A stretch of DNA of 64,000 bases from Gallionella sp. (GTDB lineage Bacteria; Pseudomonadota; Gammaproteobacteria; Burkholderiales; Gallionellaceae), in assembly GCA_030681375.1 (NCBI GenBank), contig JAUXWM010000023.1, forward strand, positions 27,807-91,806, read 5' to 3'. Position 1 is the stretch's first letter; the number at the start of each line of letters is the position of its first letter. Under the pieces are notes generated by a model. It ran no database searches. It saw only the letters and a program-made list of their open reading frames with translations, and was not told the origin of the DNA. The position numbers and the translations under genes were made by a program. This document shows positions 52,948-62,390 of the stretch, piece by piece.

Positions 52948-54132
52948 ATGAAAAATCACACACACCCTACTCACACGGACAAAGAGATTTTTGAGCCGAC
53001 AGACCCCGAGCGCTTTGCCGCTGCGCAAAAAAGCACCTGGGTGAGCATCGTTATCAATGTCTTGTTAACCTTTTTCCAGATCGTGGGCGGATTCTTTTCG
53101 CATTCACAAGCGCTGATGGCCGACGGGCTGCATTCACTGTCGGATTTGTTATCCGATGTGCTGGTGCTGTATGCCAATCGGCATGGGAATCGTCATGCTG
53201 ATGCCAACCATCCCTACGGTCATGCAAGGGTGGAAACCGCCGCCACCATGATACTGGGCATTTTTCTGGCGGTGCTGGGGGTGGGATTGCTGGTGGCGGC
53301 CGCGATGCGCCTGCAGCACCCGGAGGCGTTGCAGGTGGTTAATCCGATCGCGCTCGGCATTGCCGTTTTTGCCCTGATCGCCAAGGAAGGCCTGTTCCGT
53401 TACATGCTGGCGGTGGCCAAGCGGGTGCGCTCGCAGATGTTGGTGGCCAACGCGTGGCACGCACGTTCCGATGCGGCATCGTCGCTGGTGGTGGTGGTGG
53501 GTATAGGAGGGAATTTGCTGGGTTACACTTTTCTGGACCTGGTGGCGGCGGCCGTGGTGGGCGTGATGATTGCGCACATGGGCGGCAAGCTGGCGCTGGA
53601 GGCATTGTCAGAGCTCATCGATACCGGGCTGGATGCCAAAGAGGTGGAAGCCATACGGCAAACTTTGCTGAACACACACGGCGTGCTGGGCCTGCATGAT
53701 TTGCGGACGCGCAAGATGGCAGACAATGCGCTGGTCGATGCGCACATACTGGTTGACCCCAGAATCAGCGTTTCTGAAGGGCATTACATCGCTGAAACGG
53801 CACGCCATGCCGTGCTCAAGCACCATCATGTGCTGGATGTAATGGTGCACATTGACCCGGAAGACGATATGCAGGCCAAGCATAATATTAAATTGCCCAG
53901 TCGCCCCGGATTACTGGTGCAATTGGCCGAGCGTATCGGCGATGCCAGCCTGGCGGGTAATCGCGTGGTATTCCATTATCTGGAGGGCAAGGTGGATGTG
54001 GAGCTCTATCTGCCCGCCGGCCAGCAAGCCTCGGAACGTGCAAAAAACCTGCAGGCGCGCTGTGATGAACTGGTTCGAGACGACCCCTTGTTTCGTGCCA
54101 TACACATCCACAGCAATCACGCACAACAATAG
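52948..54132 (+). CDS. Cation diffusion facilitator efflux protein
   Basis: The protein has 394 aa from the ATG at 52948 (MKNHTHPTHTDKEIFE). Six membrane helices are expected in the first 230 residues, with CDF metal-site patterns HSLSDLLSDVLVL and HARSDAASS. A cytoplasmic C-terminal domain (about residues 230-310) is followed by a further 85 residues (from about 310, NIKLPSRPGLLVQLAERI) that resemble a second soluble domain. It probably exports a divalent metal (zinc, iron, manganese or cobalt); the specificity is not clear. Iron export would fit an iron oxidiser but is speculation. Confidence 0.88.
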   Translation: MKNHTHPTHTDKEIFEPTDPERFAAAQKSTWVSIVINVLLTFFQIVGGFFSHSQALMADGLHSLSDLLSDVLVLYANRHGNRHADANHPYGHARVETAATMILGIFLAVLGVGLLVAAAMRLQHPEALQVVNPIALGIAVFALIAKEGLFRYMLAVAKRVRSQMLVANAWHARSDAASSLVVVVGIGGNLLGYTFLDLVAAAVVGVMIAHMGGKLALEALSELIDTGLDAKEVEAIRQTLLNTHGVLGLHDLRTRKMADNALVDAHILVDPRISVSEGHYIAETARHAVLKHHHVLDVMVHIDPEDDMQAKHNIKLPSRPGLLVQLAERIGDASLAGNRVVFHYLEGKVDVELYLPAGQQASERAKNLQARCDELVRDDPLFRAIHIHSNHAQQ

Positions 54133-54148
54133 TGCATAAACACCTGTT

Positions 54149-54245
54149 TGCGCCCATGTTTGGTGCGATTTATTTTTGTGCTATATCACAGGCTTATGGC
54201 ACAATGCCGACTTGACATGCAGACAGGGTTGGCACGCTTTCTGCA
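54149..54245 (+). promoter_or_regulatory. glnA upstream region with sigma-54 promoter
   Basis: TGGCACGCTTTCTGCA at 54230-54245 has the -24 GG and -12 GC elements with ten bases between them, a standard sigma-54 promoter. An imperfect NtrC-like inverted pair (TGCGCC at 54149, GGTGCG to 54167) lies about 65-80 bp upstream, with spacing two bases longer than the usual NtrC box. ntrB and ntrC are encoded just downstream, so NtrC-driven glnA expression is expected. Confidence 0.75.
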
Positions 54246-54299
54246 TTTGATATTTCGGGTTCTGATTGGCTGTTTGATTTGATTATTTAGGAGAGAGTT

Positions 54300-55715
54300 A
54301 TGTCGTTGTCGGTAAATGATGTGTTGCAGATGGTTAAGGACCACGATGTCAAATTTGTGGATTTGCGTTTCACCGATACACGCGGTAAAGAGCAGCACGT
54401 CAGCGTGCCTGCCAAATACGTGGGTGTGGATAAGTTTGAAGAAGGTCACGCATTCGATGGTTCTTCCATCGCCGGCTGGAAAGGTATTCAGGCTTCAGAC
54501 ATGCTGTTGATGCCGGATCCGGCCACTGCCTACCTCGATCCGTTCATGGACGAGAATACCATTGTGATTACTTGCGACGTGGTAGAGCCTACCGACGGCA
54601 AGGGCTATGACCGCGATCCGCGTTCCATCGCGAAGCGCGCTGAAGCTTATTTGCAATCGAGCGGTGTGGGCGATACTGCTTACTTCGGCCCTGAGCCTGA
54701 GTTCTTCATTTTTGACTCGGTAAACTGGAAGATCGACATGTCCGGTTGTTCCGTCAAGATCAACTCCGAAGAAGCTGCCTGGTCTTCTGATGAGAAATAC
54801 GACAGCGGCAATACCGGCCACCGTCCGGTAGTCAAGGGCGGATATTTCCCGGTTCCTCCGGTGGATAGCCTGAACGACATCCGTGCTGCGATGTGTCTGG
54901 CACTGGAAGATATCGGCATCGAAGTCGAAGTTCATCACCACGAAGTAGCGACAGCCGGTCAATGCGAAATCGGCACCAAGTTTGATACTCTGGTGCGTCG
55001 CGCCGACCAGACTCAGGCATTGAAATACGTAGTGCACAACGTTGCGCACCAGTATGGCAAGACAGCGACCTTCATGCCCAAGCCTATCGTTGGCGACAAC
55101 GGTTCCGGCATGCACGTGCATCAGTCCATCTGGAAGGATGGCAAAAACCTGTTCGCAGGTAACGGCTATGCCGGTCTGTCCGAAACCGCGCTGTTCTACA
55201 TCGGCGGTATCATCAAGCACGCCAAGGCATTGAACGCGATCACCAATCCGGGCACCAACTCTTACAAGCGTCTGGTTCCTCACTACGAAGCACCGACCAA
55301 GCTGGCCTATTCTGCAAAGAACCGTTCCGCTTCGATCCGTATTCCTCACGTAGCGAGCGACAAGGCGCGCCGTATTGAGACTCGCTTCCCTGATCCTACT
55401 GCCAACCCATACCTGTGCTTTGCGGCACTGATGATGGCGGGTCTGGACGGTATCGCCAACAAGATTCACCCTGGCGATCCCGCTGACAAGAATCTGTACG
55501 ACTTGCCACCTGAAGAAGATGCAAAGATCCCGACCGTATGTACTTCGCTGGACGAAGCACTGGAAAATCTGGATAAGGATCGCGAATTCCTGACCCGTGG
55601 CGGTGTGTTCTCTAACGACTTCATCGATGCTTTCATCGCGTTGAAGATGGACGAAGTCACGCGCCTGCGCATGACCACTCACCCCGTCGAATTCGAGATG
55701 TACTACAGTATCTAA
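54300..55715 (+). CDS. glnA: Glutamine synthetase type I
   Basis: This 471-aa protein has the GS-I pattern: [27 protein letters not shown], and [15 protein letters not shown]. The adenylylation site is Tyr400 in [10 protein letters not shown], as in the GS-I-beta subtype controlled by GlnE. It makes glutamine from glutamate and ammonia. It has its own sigma-54 promoter and a terminator behind it. The gene starts with a GGAGAGAGTT ribosome-binding site. A DUF4124 gene and ntrB-ntrC follow. Confidence 0.98.
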   Translation: MSLSVNDVLQMVKDHDVKFVDLRFTDTRGKEQHVSVPAKYVGVDKFEEGHAFDGSSIAGWKGIQASDMLLMPDPATAYLDPFMDENTIVITCDVVEPTDGKGYDRDPRSIAKRAEAYLQSSGVGDTAYFGPEPEFFIFDSVNWKIDMSGCSVKINSEEAAWSSDEKYDSGNTGHRPVVKGGYFPVPPVDSLNDIRAAMCLALEDIGIEVEVHHHEVATAGQCEIGTKFDTLVRRADQTQALKYVVHNVAHQYGKTATFMPKPIVGDNGSGMHVHQSIWKDGKNLFAGNGYAGLSETALFYIGGIIKHAKALNAITNPGTNSYKRLVPHYEAPTKLAYSAKNRSASIRIPHVASDKARRIETRFPDPTANPYLCFAALMMAGLDGIANKIHPGDPADKNLYDLPPEEDAKIPTVCTSLDEALENLDKDREFLTRGGVFSNDFIDAFIALKMDEVTRLRMTTHPVEFEMYYSI

Positions 55716-55738
55716 GTCGGAGTAACAGGCAACAACAG

Positions 55739-55764
55739 AAAACGGGGCGCAAGCCCCGTTTTTT
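55739..55764 (+). terminator. Terminator after glnA
   Basis: AACGGGGC-gcaa-GCCCCGTT forms an 8-bp stem with a stable GCAA tetraloop, followed by TTTT. It is about 25 bp after the glnA stop. Confidence 0.92.
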
Positions 55765-55849
55765 CGTCGTGCGGATGGCGAATCTAAAAGGTTTGTCACG
55801 TTTGGGTGCATGCCCTATACTCATTTCGCTTTTTTGCAGGAGAATGAAC

Positions 55850-56281
55850 ATGAAACCCGGTTACTTGCTTGCGTTGTTATGCATGGCTCCGTTGTTGGCG
55901 CAGGCTGATATATACAAATCTGTTGATGCCAATGGGCATGTCACCTATTCCAGTGCACCGATCAAGGGCGGAAAAAAAGTTGTATTGACCCCCTTGCCCA
56001 CTTCGCCCGCAGCCGCGCGTTCCAAAGCGACCCCGCAGGATTTCCCCAAAGTAACACAGGAGACGCAAAGAGGACGCGATGATACCCGCCGCAAGATTCT
56101 GGAGGATGAGCTGAGAATCGAGACGGGGTTGCTCAATGAAGCCACGCAAAATCTGAATAGTGCGCAGGCAAATCCCAAGTTGGCGCGAGACGATGAGAGG
56201 CGCAAGGAATTAAGCGGGCAGATGGATTTGCACCAGAGAAATATCAATGCACTCAAAATCGAATTATCCAAATTGAAATAA
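55850..56281 (+). CDS. DUF4124 exported protein
   Basis: From the ATG at 55850 (MKPGYLLALLCMAPLLAQAD; ribosome-binding site GGAG 7 bases before) the protein has 143 aa. A signal peptide is followed at once by the DUF4124 motif DIYKSVDANGHVTYSSAPIK. A charged helix rich in Asp, Glu, Arg and Lys occupies the last 80 residues. Probably periplasmic, no known activity. It lies between glnA and ntrB, an order I recall from other betaproteobacteria but cannot check here. Confidence 0.83.
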   Translation: MKPGYLLALLCMAPLLAQADIYKSVDANGHVTYSSAPIKGGKKVVLTPLPTSPAAARSKATPQDFPKVTQETQRGRDDTRRKILEDELRIETGLLNEATQNLNSAQANPKLARDDERRKELSGQMDLHQRNINALKIELSKLK

Positions 56282-56318
56282 TTTTTCAGCTGGGCATGAT
56301 TGTTGCTTAATAAACTAT

Positions 56319-57359
56319 ATGGCTGACCTACCCTATCTTACGCTCGACTATCTTTCCACAGCCGTCATCCTGCTGGACGAGGAGTTGCGTGTTATCCATC
56401 TCAATCCGGCCGCCGAAAATCTGTTTGAGGTGAGCGGTAAGAATCTGAACGGTAATTTTCTGCAAATGTTGTTCGCCGATACCGTGCAGATCGAAAATGC
56501 GATGCAACGCGCCTTGCGCGATAACGCCAGCTATATAGAGCATGACCTGATGCTGGCTACACATGCCCAAAACAAGCTGCATGTGCGCTGCACGGTTACG
56601 CCGGTGCGATTGGACACGCCCTGTTTGTTACTGGAATTTCATCCCATGGATAGATCGCTCAAGCTGGCACGGGAAGAGCAGATGCTGGATCAGACCCAGG
56701 CCAATCGTTTGCTGTTGCGCAATCTTGCGCACGAAATCAAAAATCCGCTGGGTGGGATACGCGGTGCTGCGCAGCTGCTGGAACAGGAGCTGGAAAAACC
56801 GGCCTTGCGCGAATACACACAGGTCATCGTGCAGGAAGCCGACCGCCTGCGCGCCCTGATGGAAAAGTTGCTCACGCCACAGCGAAACACTCAGCACAGT
56901 GCGCTGAATATCCACGAGGTGCTGGAACGCGTGCGTTCGGTCGTGTTGGCGGAAATGCCGGAAGGCTTGAAGATACAGCGTGATTACGACACCAGCCTGC
57001 CTGCGCTGATAGGTGATAAGGAGCAGATGATACAGGTGGTGCTCAACATCGTGCGCAATGCCGCACAGGCGATGCACGGCAAGGGGCTGATTATTCTGCG
57101 CACGCGTATCGCGCGTCAGGTCACGCTGTTCAAGAAGCGCCATCGCCTGGCCGTGATGGTGCAGATTATCGATAATGGCCCGGGCATCCCGCCGGAATTG
57201 CGCGATAAGGTTTTTTATCCGTTAGTCTCCGGGCGTGCCGATGGTCACGGGCTGGGGCTGACGCTGGCGCAGGATTTCGTCAGCCAGCATCACGGCACGA
57301 TAGAGTTTGACAGCGAGCCTGGCAGTACCCGCTTTACCGTGATGTTGCCGCTGCCTTAA
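56319..57359 (+). CDS. glnL: Nitrogen regulation sensor kinase NtrB
   Basis: This 346-aa protein has no membrane segment. A PAS-like domain occupies about residues 10-110. The HisKA domain has phospho-acceptor His138 in RNLAHEIKNPLGGI. The ATPase motifs are NIVRNAAQAM, DNGPGIP and GRADGHGLGLTLAQ. It is the cytosolic NtrB that senses nitrogen through PII. It is followed by ntrC. The gene pair together with glnA is the standard glnALG group. Confidence 0.95.
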   Translation: MADLPYLTLDYLSTAVILLDEELRVIHLNPAAENLFEVSGKNLNGNFLQMLFADTVQIENAMQRALRDNASYIEHDLMLATHAQNKLHVRCTVTPVRLDTPCLLLEFHPMDRSLKLAREEQMLDQTQANRLLLRNLAHEIKNPLGGIRGAAQLLEQELEKPALREYTQVIVQEADRLRALMEKLLTPQRNTQHSALNIHEVLERVRSVVLAEMPEGLKIQRDYDTSLPALIGDKEQMIQVVLNIVRNAAQAMHGKGLIILRTRIARQVTLFKKRHRLAVMVQIIDNGPGIPPELRDKVFYPLVSGRADGHGLGLTLAQDFVSQHHGTIEFDSEPGSTRFTVMLPLP

Positions 57360-57444
57360 AAGCAGTCGCTAGACGCTAGTCGTAAGTTACTGCAAGCCAA
57401 CAGCTTGCCTATGAATAAATTCAATGAGATTGATAAAAAAACCT

Positions 57445-58839
57445 ATGAAACCAGTTTGGATAATTGACGATGACCGCTCGATACGCTGGGTGCTGGAAAA
57501 GTCACTGGCGCGTGCTGATATTGAATTCAAGAGCTTCGCCACTGCGGATGATGCTTTGCGCGCCTTGAGTCATGATTTGCCGCAAGTGGTGCTCAGCGAC
57601 ATCCGCATGCCCGGCAGTTCGGGGCTGGATTTCCTGCAAACGCTGCATCAGCATCACCCGTTGATTCCGGTCATCATCATGACTGCCTATTCCGATCTGG
57701 AAAGTGCAGTCTCGGCATTTCAGGGTGGTGCGTTTGAATATCTGCCCAAACCGTTTGATATCAACCATGCGGTTGAATTGATACGACGCGCACTGGAACA
57801 GAGCCGCCGCAAATCCGCTGGCGCCGGTGAAGCGGAAGTCGCGGCCGACATTCTCGGGCATGCGCCCGCCATGCAGGATGTTTTTCGGGCAATCGGCAGA
57901 CTGTCGCAATCCCACGCGACAGTGCTGATCAACGGTGAATCGGGAACCGGCAAAGAACTGGTGGCGCGCGCCTTGCACCGTCACAGCCCGCGTTCGGAAA
58001 AACCATTCATTGCCATTAATACCGCCGCTATCCCGAAAGACCTGCTGGAGTCCGAATTGTTCGGGCATGAGCGCGGTGCATTTACCGGAGCGGCTGCCAC
58101 GCGACATGGCCGTTTTGAACAGGCCGAAGGCGGCACACTTTTCCTGGATGAAATCGGCGACATGCCATCCGAATTGCAAACCCGCTTGCTGCGTGTGCTG
58201 TCTGACGGCAATTTTTATCGTGTCGGCGGGCATCAGCCCATTAAAGCTAACGTGCGCATCATTACCGCGACACACCAGAATCTCGAAGAGCGCGTCAAGG
58301 ATGGCCTGTTTCGTGAGGATTTGTTCCATAGGTTGAACGTGATACGCCTGCGACTGCCGCCTTTGCGTGAGCGGCGCGAAGATATTCCGCTGCTGGCAAA
58401 ATACTTTCTGCAAAAAAGTGCGCGGGAGCTGATGGTCGATCAGAAGCAATTCAGCGAGGGCACATTGCAACATCTCAGTTTGCAGGACTTTCCAGGCAAC
58501 GTGAGGCAACTGGAAAACCTGTGTCACTGGCTGACCGTGATGACGCCCTCACAAGTGGTCGAAATCGCCGATCTGCCACCGGAATGGCGTAACTTAACCG
58601 ACAGTCCGGTGGTATCGGATTGGGGCAGTGCACTGGCAAGCCAGGTTGACCAGGCACTTCAGCGCGGCGATGAGCGAATAATGGACAGCTTTGCCGCACA
58701 GTTTGAGCGCATCTTGATACTGCAAGCACTGCATCACACCAATGGCCGACGCATAGAAGCTGCCATCCAGCTCGGCATTGGACGCAACACGCTGACGCGC
58801 AAGATACAGGAGCTGGGGCTGGATGAGCAGGAAGCGTAG
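57445..58839 (+). CDS. glnG: Nitrogen regulator NtrC, sigma-54 activator
   Basis: The protein has 464 aa if started at the ATG at 57445 (MKPVWIIDDDRSIRW); an ATG at 57424 would add seven residues. The receiver domain has phospho-acceptor VVLSDIRMPG. The AAA+ domain has GESGTGKELVARAL and the GAFTGA loop that contacts sigma-54. A Fis-type helix-turn-helix ends the protein (GRRIEAAIQLGIGRNTLTRK). It activates glnA and other nitrogen genes. It lies 85 bp after ntrB. Confidence 0.95.
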   Translation: MKPVWIIDDDRSIRWVLEKSLARADIEFKSFATADDALRALSHDLPQVVLSDIRMPGSSGLDFLQTLHQHHPLIPVIIMTAYSDLESAVSAFQGGAFEYLPKPFDINHAVELIRRALEQSRRKSAGAGEAEVAADILGHAPAMQDVFRAIGRLSQSHATVLINGESGTGKELVARALHRHSPRSEKPFIAINTAAIPKDLLESELFGHERGAFTGAAATRHGRFEQAEGGTLFLDEIGDMPSELQTRLLRVLSDGNFYRVGGHQPIKANVRIITATHQNLEERVKDGLFREDLFHRLNVIRLRLPPLRERREDIPLLAKYFLQKSARELMVDQKQFSEGTLQHLSLQDFPGNVRQLENLCHWLTVMTPSQVVEIADLPPEWRNLTDSPVVSDWGSALASQVDQALQRGDERIMDSFAAQFERILILQALHHTNGRRIEAAIQLGIGRNTLTRKIQELGLDEQEA

Positions 58840-58897
58840 GCTAGCTGGCTGTTTGCGGTGACTGATGATGCAATGGACTGCCTGGACTAAAAGCGGG

Positions 58898-60418
58898 TTA
58901 TGCGAAATTCACATATTGCCAGACTAGCTGCAACAGCAAAATAACCGCAATAACCATGAGCCAGTTATTGCGACGTTGTTGCTGAGCGAGCAGCATCAGC
59001 ATGGCTTCCTTGAGTCCGGCCGCAGGATTTACGTGCAGGCGTTGATGCAGCAGTCGTGGCAGTTGCGGCAGTAGCGTGGCGTAATGAGGGGCTTCTTCAT
59101 GCAGTGCCTTAAAAAATCCACGCCAGCCTACCTGCTCGCTCATCCAGCGTTCCAGCCAAGGCTTGGCCGTCTTCCACAAATCCAGTTCCGGATCCAGCTG
59201 CAAACCCAGCCCTTCGATGTTGAGCAAAGTTTTTTGCAGCAATACCAGTTGCGGTTGTATCTCGATGCCGAAGCGTCGTGAAGTCTGGAATAGGCGCAAC
59301 AGCACGCGACCGAAAGAGACTTCGCGCAGCGGCCTGTCAAATATCGGCTCGCAGACTGCGCGTATCGCCGCTTCCAGTTCATCTACGCGGGTCTCAGCAG
59401 GTGCCCAGCCGGATTCGATATGCACTTCGGCGACACGTTTGTAATCGCGGCGAAAGAAGGCAATAAAGTTCTGCGCGAGGTAATTTTTGTCGACATCGGT
59501 GAGCGTACCCATGATGCCGAAATCCAGCGCGATATAGCGCCCGTCCGCAGCGACCTGCACGTTGCCCGGATGCATGTCGGCGTGGAAAAAACCGTCACGG
59601 AAAACCTGGGTGTAGAAAATCTCCACGCCGTTGGCCGCCAGTTTTGGAATATCGACTCCCGCATTGCGCAAGCTGTCCACCTGACTGACCGGCATGCCAT
59701 ACATGCGCTGCATGACCATCACCTCAGCCGTGCAGTAATCCCAGTACATTTCGGGAACCAGCAGCAAGCTGGAGCTGGCAAAGTTACGCTTGAGCTGGCT
59801 GGCGTTGGCGGCTTCGCGGGTCAGGTCCAGCTCGTCGCCCAGATGTTTCTCGAATTCTTCAATCACCTCGCGGGGCTTGAGACGACGACCATCGGCCCAC
59901 AGCCATTGCATCAGGTCGGCGGCAATTTTTATCAGTGCTATGTCGTGCGCGATAACGCGGGAGATACCCGGGCGCAATATTTTGACGGCCACTTCGCGCC
60001 CATCGTGCAGCACGGCAAAGTGCACTTGTGCAACTGACGCGCTGGCGATAGGCGTTTCATCGAAGCTTTTGAATACTTCGAGCAAAGGCCGCTTGTAGGT
60101 GGATTCCAGCAGGGCAATGGCCTGTGCGGAAGGGAACGGCGGTACCTGATCCTGCAATTTAGCCAGCTCATCGGCCAGATCAGTGGGCATCAAATCGCGG
60201 CGCGTAGAGAGCATTTGGCCGAATTTGACGAAAATAGGCCCTAGGCTTTCCAGCGCCAGCCGCAGTCGCACGGCACGCGGCTCGGAAATGTCGCGCAGGA
60301 ATAGCAACCGGTTCAGCGCTGTGCGTAACCAGCTCACACGGTCATGTGCCAGCAGAAACTCATCCAGTCCGAAACTCAGCACGACTGAGAAGATTTTGTA
60401 TAAGCGGAAGAAACGCAT
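58898..60418 (-). CDS. ubiB: Ubiquinone biosynthesis kinase-like protein UbiB
   Basis: The 506-aa protein shows the UbiB/ABC1 signature: [25 protein letters not shown] and [10 protein letters not shown], the last resembling the kinase catalytic loop. IALDFGIMG gives the metal-binding DFG-like motif. Two C-terminal membrane helices are likely ([19 protein letters not shown]). It supports ubiquinone synthesis, probably as an ATPase. It follows ubiJ with 8 bp between them. Confidence 0.96.
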   Translation of the reverse strand: MRFFRLYKIFSVVLSFGLDEFLLAHDRVSWLRTALNRLLFLRDISEPRAVRLRLALESLGPIFVKFGQMLSTRRDLMPTDLADELAKLQDQVPPFPSAQAIALLESTYKRPLLEVFKSFDETPIASASVAQVHFAVLHDGREVAVKILRPGISRVIAHDIALIKIAADLMQWLWADGRRLKPREVIEEFEKHLGDELDLTREAANASQLKRNFASSSLLLVPEMYWDYCTAEVMVMQRMYGMPVSQVDSLRNAGVDIPKLAANGVEIFYTQVFRDGFFHADMHPGNVQVAADGRYIALDFGIMGTLTDVDKNYLAQNFIAFFRRDYKRVAEVHIESGWAPAETRVDELEAAIRAVCEPIFDRPLREVSFGRVLLRLFQTSRRFGIEIQPQLVLLQKTLLNIEGLGLQLDPELDLWKTAKPWLERWMSEQVGWRGFFKALHEEAPHYATLLPQLPRLLHQRLHVNPAAGLKEAMLMLLAQQQRRNNWLMVIAVILLLQLVWQYVNFA

Positions 60419-60426
60419 CTTGACTA

Positions 60427-61005
60427 CTATTTCCCTTCAGGCGCGACAGACAGGCGCTTGATACGCTGTTCCAGCCTGGCCATATCATCACGCAAGGTAT
60501 CTACCTGCTGCATGAACGTACTGATTTGCTGTGGTTTGGCGAGCAACGGGCGCTCTTCTGTCCAGTATTCCGCTGCAGCGTGAGCCAGATTGATCGCGGA
60601 TGCGCCCAGCTGTTGACTCTGCACGGCTTGCACGATGCGCTCCGCCGCGATGTCTCCTGTTACCCGGCTCAGATCTTCTGCCGCATCCCAGTGCAGGTTG
60701 CGCGACAGGAAGAATATTTCAGCAAGCAGGGCCGCATCGCCCGTGCTCTGTATGTCCGCATGTGCCAGTTCATCGTGTAGCGCCAGTCGCGGCAACAATG
60801 ACGGGGCGATTACGCACACTGCATCGGCGCTGCTTTCCGGTGTCGCGCTGCAAAGCGTGCCATCCGGGAAGATGGTGTAGGCAAAAGAAAACGGCGCAAT
60901 ATCAAATCGCGCCGTTTTTCCCGCAAATCGTGCAAGCCTGCGTAACGCCCAGTTATTCTGTAATAGCAGGTGGTTAAGAACTGCTACTGAAGGCTGGACG
61001 AGCAT
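60427..61005 (-). CDS. ubiJ: Ubiquinone biosynthesis accessory factor UbiJ
   Basis: This 192-aa protein has an SCP2-like lipid-binding fold ([31 protein letters not shown]). The C-terminal helical section ([18 protein letters not shown]) matches UbiJ/YigP. UbiJ binds ubiquinone precursors and organises the Ubi complex. It lies between the Tim44-like gene (3 bp) and ubiB (8 bp), so the three form one transcript. No ubiE is seen in this window. Confidence 0.88.
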   Translation of the reverse strand: MLVQPSVAVLNHLLLQNNWALRRLARFAGKTARFDIAPFSFAYTIFPDGTLCSATPESSADAVCVIAPSLLPRLALHDELAHADIQSTGDAALLAEIFFLSRNLHWDAAEDLSRVTGDIAAERIVQAVQSQQLGASAINLAHAAAEYWTEERPLLAKPQQISTFMQQVDTLRDDMARLEQRIKRLSVAPEGK

Positions 61006-61007
61006 GC

Positions 61008-61853
61008 TTAGTGCAAGGTCGTCTGCTGAATACCTGCCAGCAACCAGACTGATTGGTCGTCTTTCAGATTTTTCTGTACATGCCAGATTTCATCGACATT
61101 TTCAGGGTTGCCGTTGTTTTCGGATAATTGGCCGGTAAAGCGTACGCTGGCAATCGCCCAGTCACCTTCATTCGCCACTTCCAGCAACTCGCCGTGGATG
61201 GCGATTACATCGGTCTTTTGTGGCGTGGCATCGCGTTCCTGCATTTGCATCGAGATTTCAGCAAACATTTCCGGCGTGGTGTATTCGCGCACATCGTTCA
61301 AATCCTTGCGGTCATTCGCGGCTTGCAGGCGGATGAACGAAGTTTTCGCGCTGCGCAGAAAGCTTTCCACCGGAAAGTCAGCCGGAATGCTGCGGGCTGC
61401 AGCGGCGGCAACCGGGGCTGAGCTGCCACCTGCATACTGCTGTTGTGCCGGTGGCGCTTCCTGGTAAGGCGCGCCCGCGCCGGCATATTGCATCGCAGGT
61501 TGTTGCGGCTTACGGAATTTCGCAATCAGGAACATCACTACGCCTGCGGCGAGCAGCGCCATCAGTATGCCGCCCATTGCACCGCCCAGCCCGCCTAAAC
61601 CACCCGCGAACATCGTGGCCAGACCCGCGCCTATAGCCAGACCCGCCAGAGGGCCGAGCCATTTGTTACCTGTTGAAGCAGCGGGAGCAGCCGCAGCGGG
61701 CGCAGCAGCCGGAGCCTTCTGCGCTTGTTGTGGAGACATGGTGCGTTGTTTGCCAAAACTACTGCCGCCACCAAAACGCTTGGCTTCCGCTGTTGCAGCA
61801 AACAAACTCAGACAGGTCAAAGCAACGGTCAACAACGTCAAAAATTTTTTCAT
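61008..61853 (-). CDS. Tim44-like domain membrane protein
   Basis: From the ATG at 61853 (MKKFLTLLTVALTCLSLFAA) the protein has 281 aa with a signal-like N-terminus. An Ala/Pro-rich linker precedes two glycine-rich membrane helices. The C-terminal region from about residue 150 is a Tim44-like domain (SFIRLQAANDRKDLNDVREY, TPEMFAEISMQM). Such proteins appear near ubi genes in betaproteobacteria; their function is not settled. It is 3 bp before ubiJ. Confidence 0.85.
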   Translation of the reverse strand: MKKFLTLLTVALTCLSLFAATAEAKRFGGGSSFGKQRTMSPQQAQKAPAAAPAAAAPAASTGNKWLGPLAGLAIGAGLATMFAGGLGGLGGAMGGILMALLAAGVVMFLIAKFRKPQQPAMQYAGAGAPYQEAPPAQQQYAGGSSAPVAAAAARSIPADFPVESFLRSAKTSFIRLQAANDRKDLNDVREYTTPEMFAEISMQMQERDATPQKTDVIAIHGELLEVANEGDWAIASVRFTGQLSENNGNPENVDEIWHVQKNLKDDQSVWLLAGIQQTTLH

Positions 61854-61974
61854 GAATTCCTCATTGATTGGATAAAACAAAGCGAGGCGAAGTATAACCC
61901 ACCTTATCGTCGCCTGGCATCAGGCAAGCGGATTCGGAATAAGTTTCATTTTCGCATGCTTATTAGCGCAGCCG

Positions 61975-62346
61975 CTACTTGATGATTTTAACCGCCGTTA
62001 CGAAATAATCCGTTTCGCCAAAACAGGAAGTCGGCAAGCCCTTGTGCTGTTCATAGGTGAGCGCGACGCGCTGCCCGACATTGGCGTTGATTTGTTGCGC
62101 GACGGTCTCATCCCGCACCGAGAAATAAAACTTTTCCGGGGCGGCACCGGGCAGCGCAACCAGGGACAGTTCGCCTTCCCATGTCTTGCACAGCCAGCCT
62201 TTATGCGACAGTTTCTGCATAAAACCGGCGCGCTCGCCCTCGGAATAGCTCCAGTGCAAGGCTATCCAGAGATAGGCGGCGAAGCCCGCAAGGATCAAGG
62301 TGATAAAGGCCAGGCTGAATAACGCGGCGCGATTGGGTGAGGGCAT
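61975..62346 (-). CDS. Membrane-anchored protein of unknown function
   Basis: From the ATG at 62346 (MPSPNRAALFSLAFITLILA) the protein has 123 aa. One N-terminal membrane helix anchors a soluble domain with two Cys (GWLCKTWEGELSLVALPGAA and GLPTSCFGETDYFVTAVKI). I do not recognise a named family. The frame is open 21 codons further up. It is encoded on the same strand as, and 44 bp after, the pseudouridine synthase gene. An outer function such as electron or metal handling cannot be told from sequence. Confidence 0.7.
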   Translation of the reverse strand: MPSPNRAALFSLAFITLILAGFAAYLWIALHWSYSEGERAGFMQKLSHKGWLCKTWEGELSLVALPGAAPEKFYFSVRDETVAQQINANVGQRVALTYEQHKGLPTSCFGETDYFVTAVKIIK

Positions 62347-62390
62347 GAGTGTTCCTGTTCGGGGTCGGGTTGAGGCGGGCATTATGCCAT

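Noticed and set aside
54495..55811. A 438-codon open frame opposite glnA
   Set aside because: It mirrors the codon structure of a highly conserved gene, has no recognisable domain, and lies in antisense. glnA is unquestionably real.
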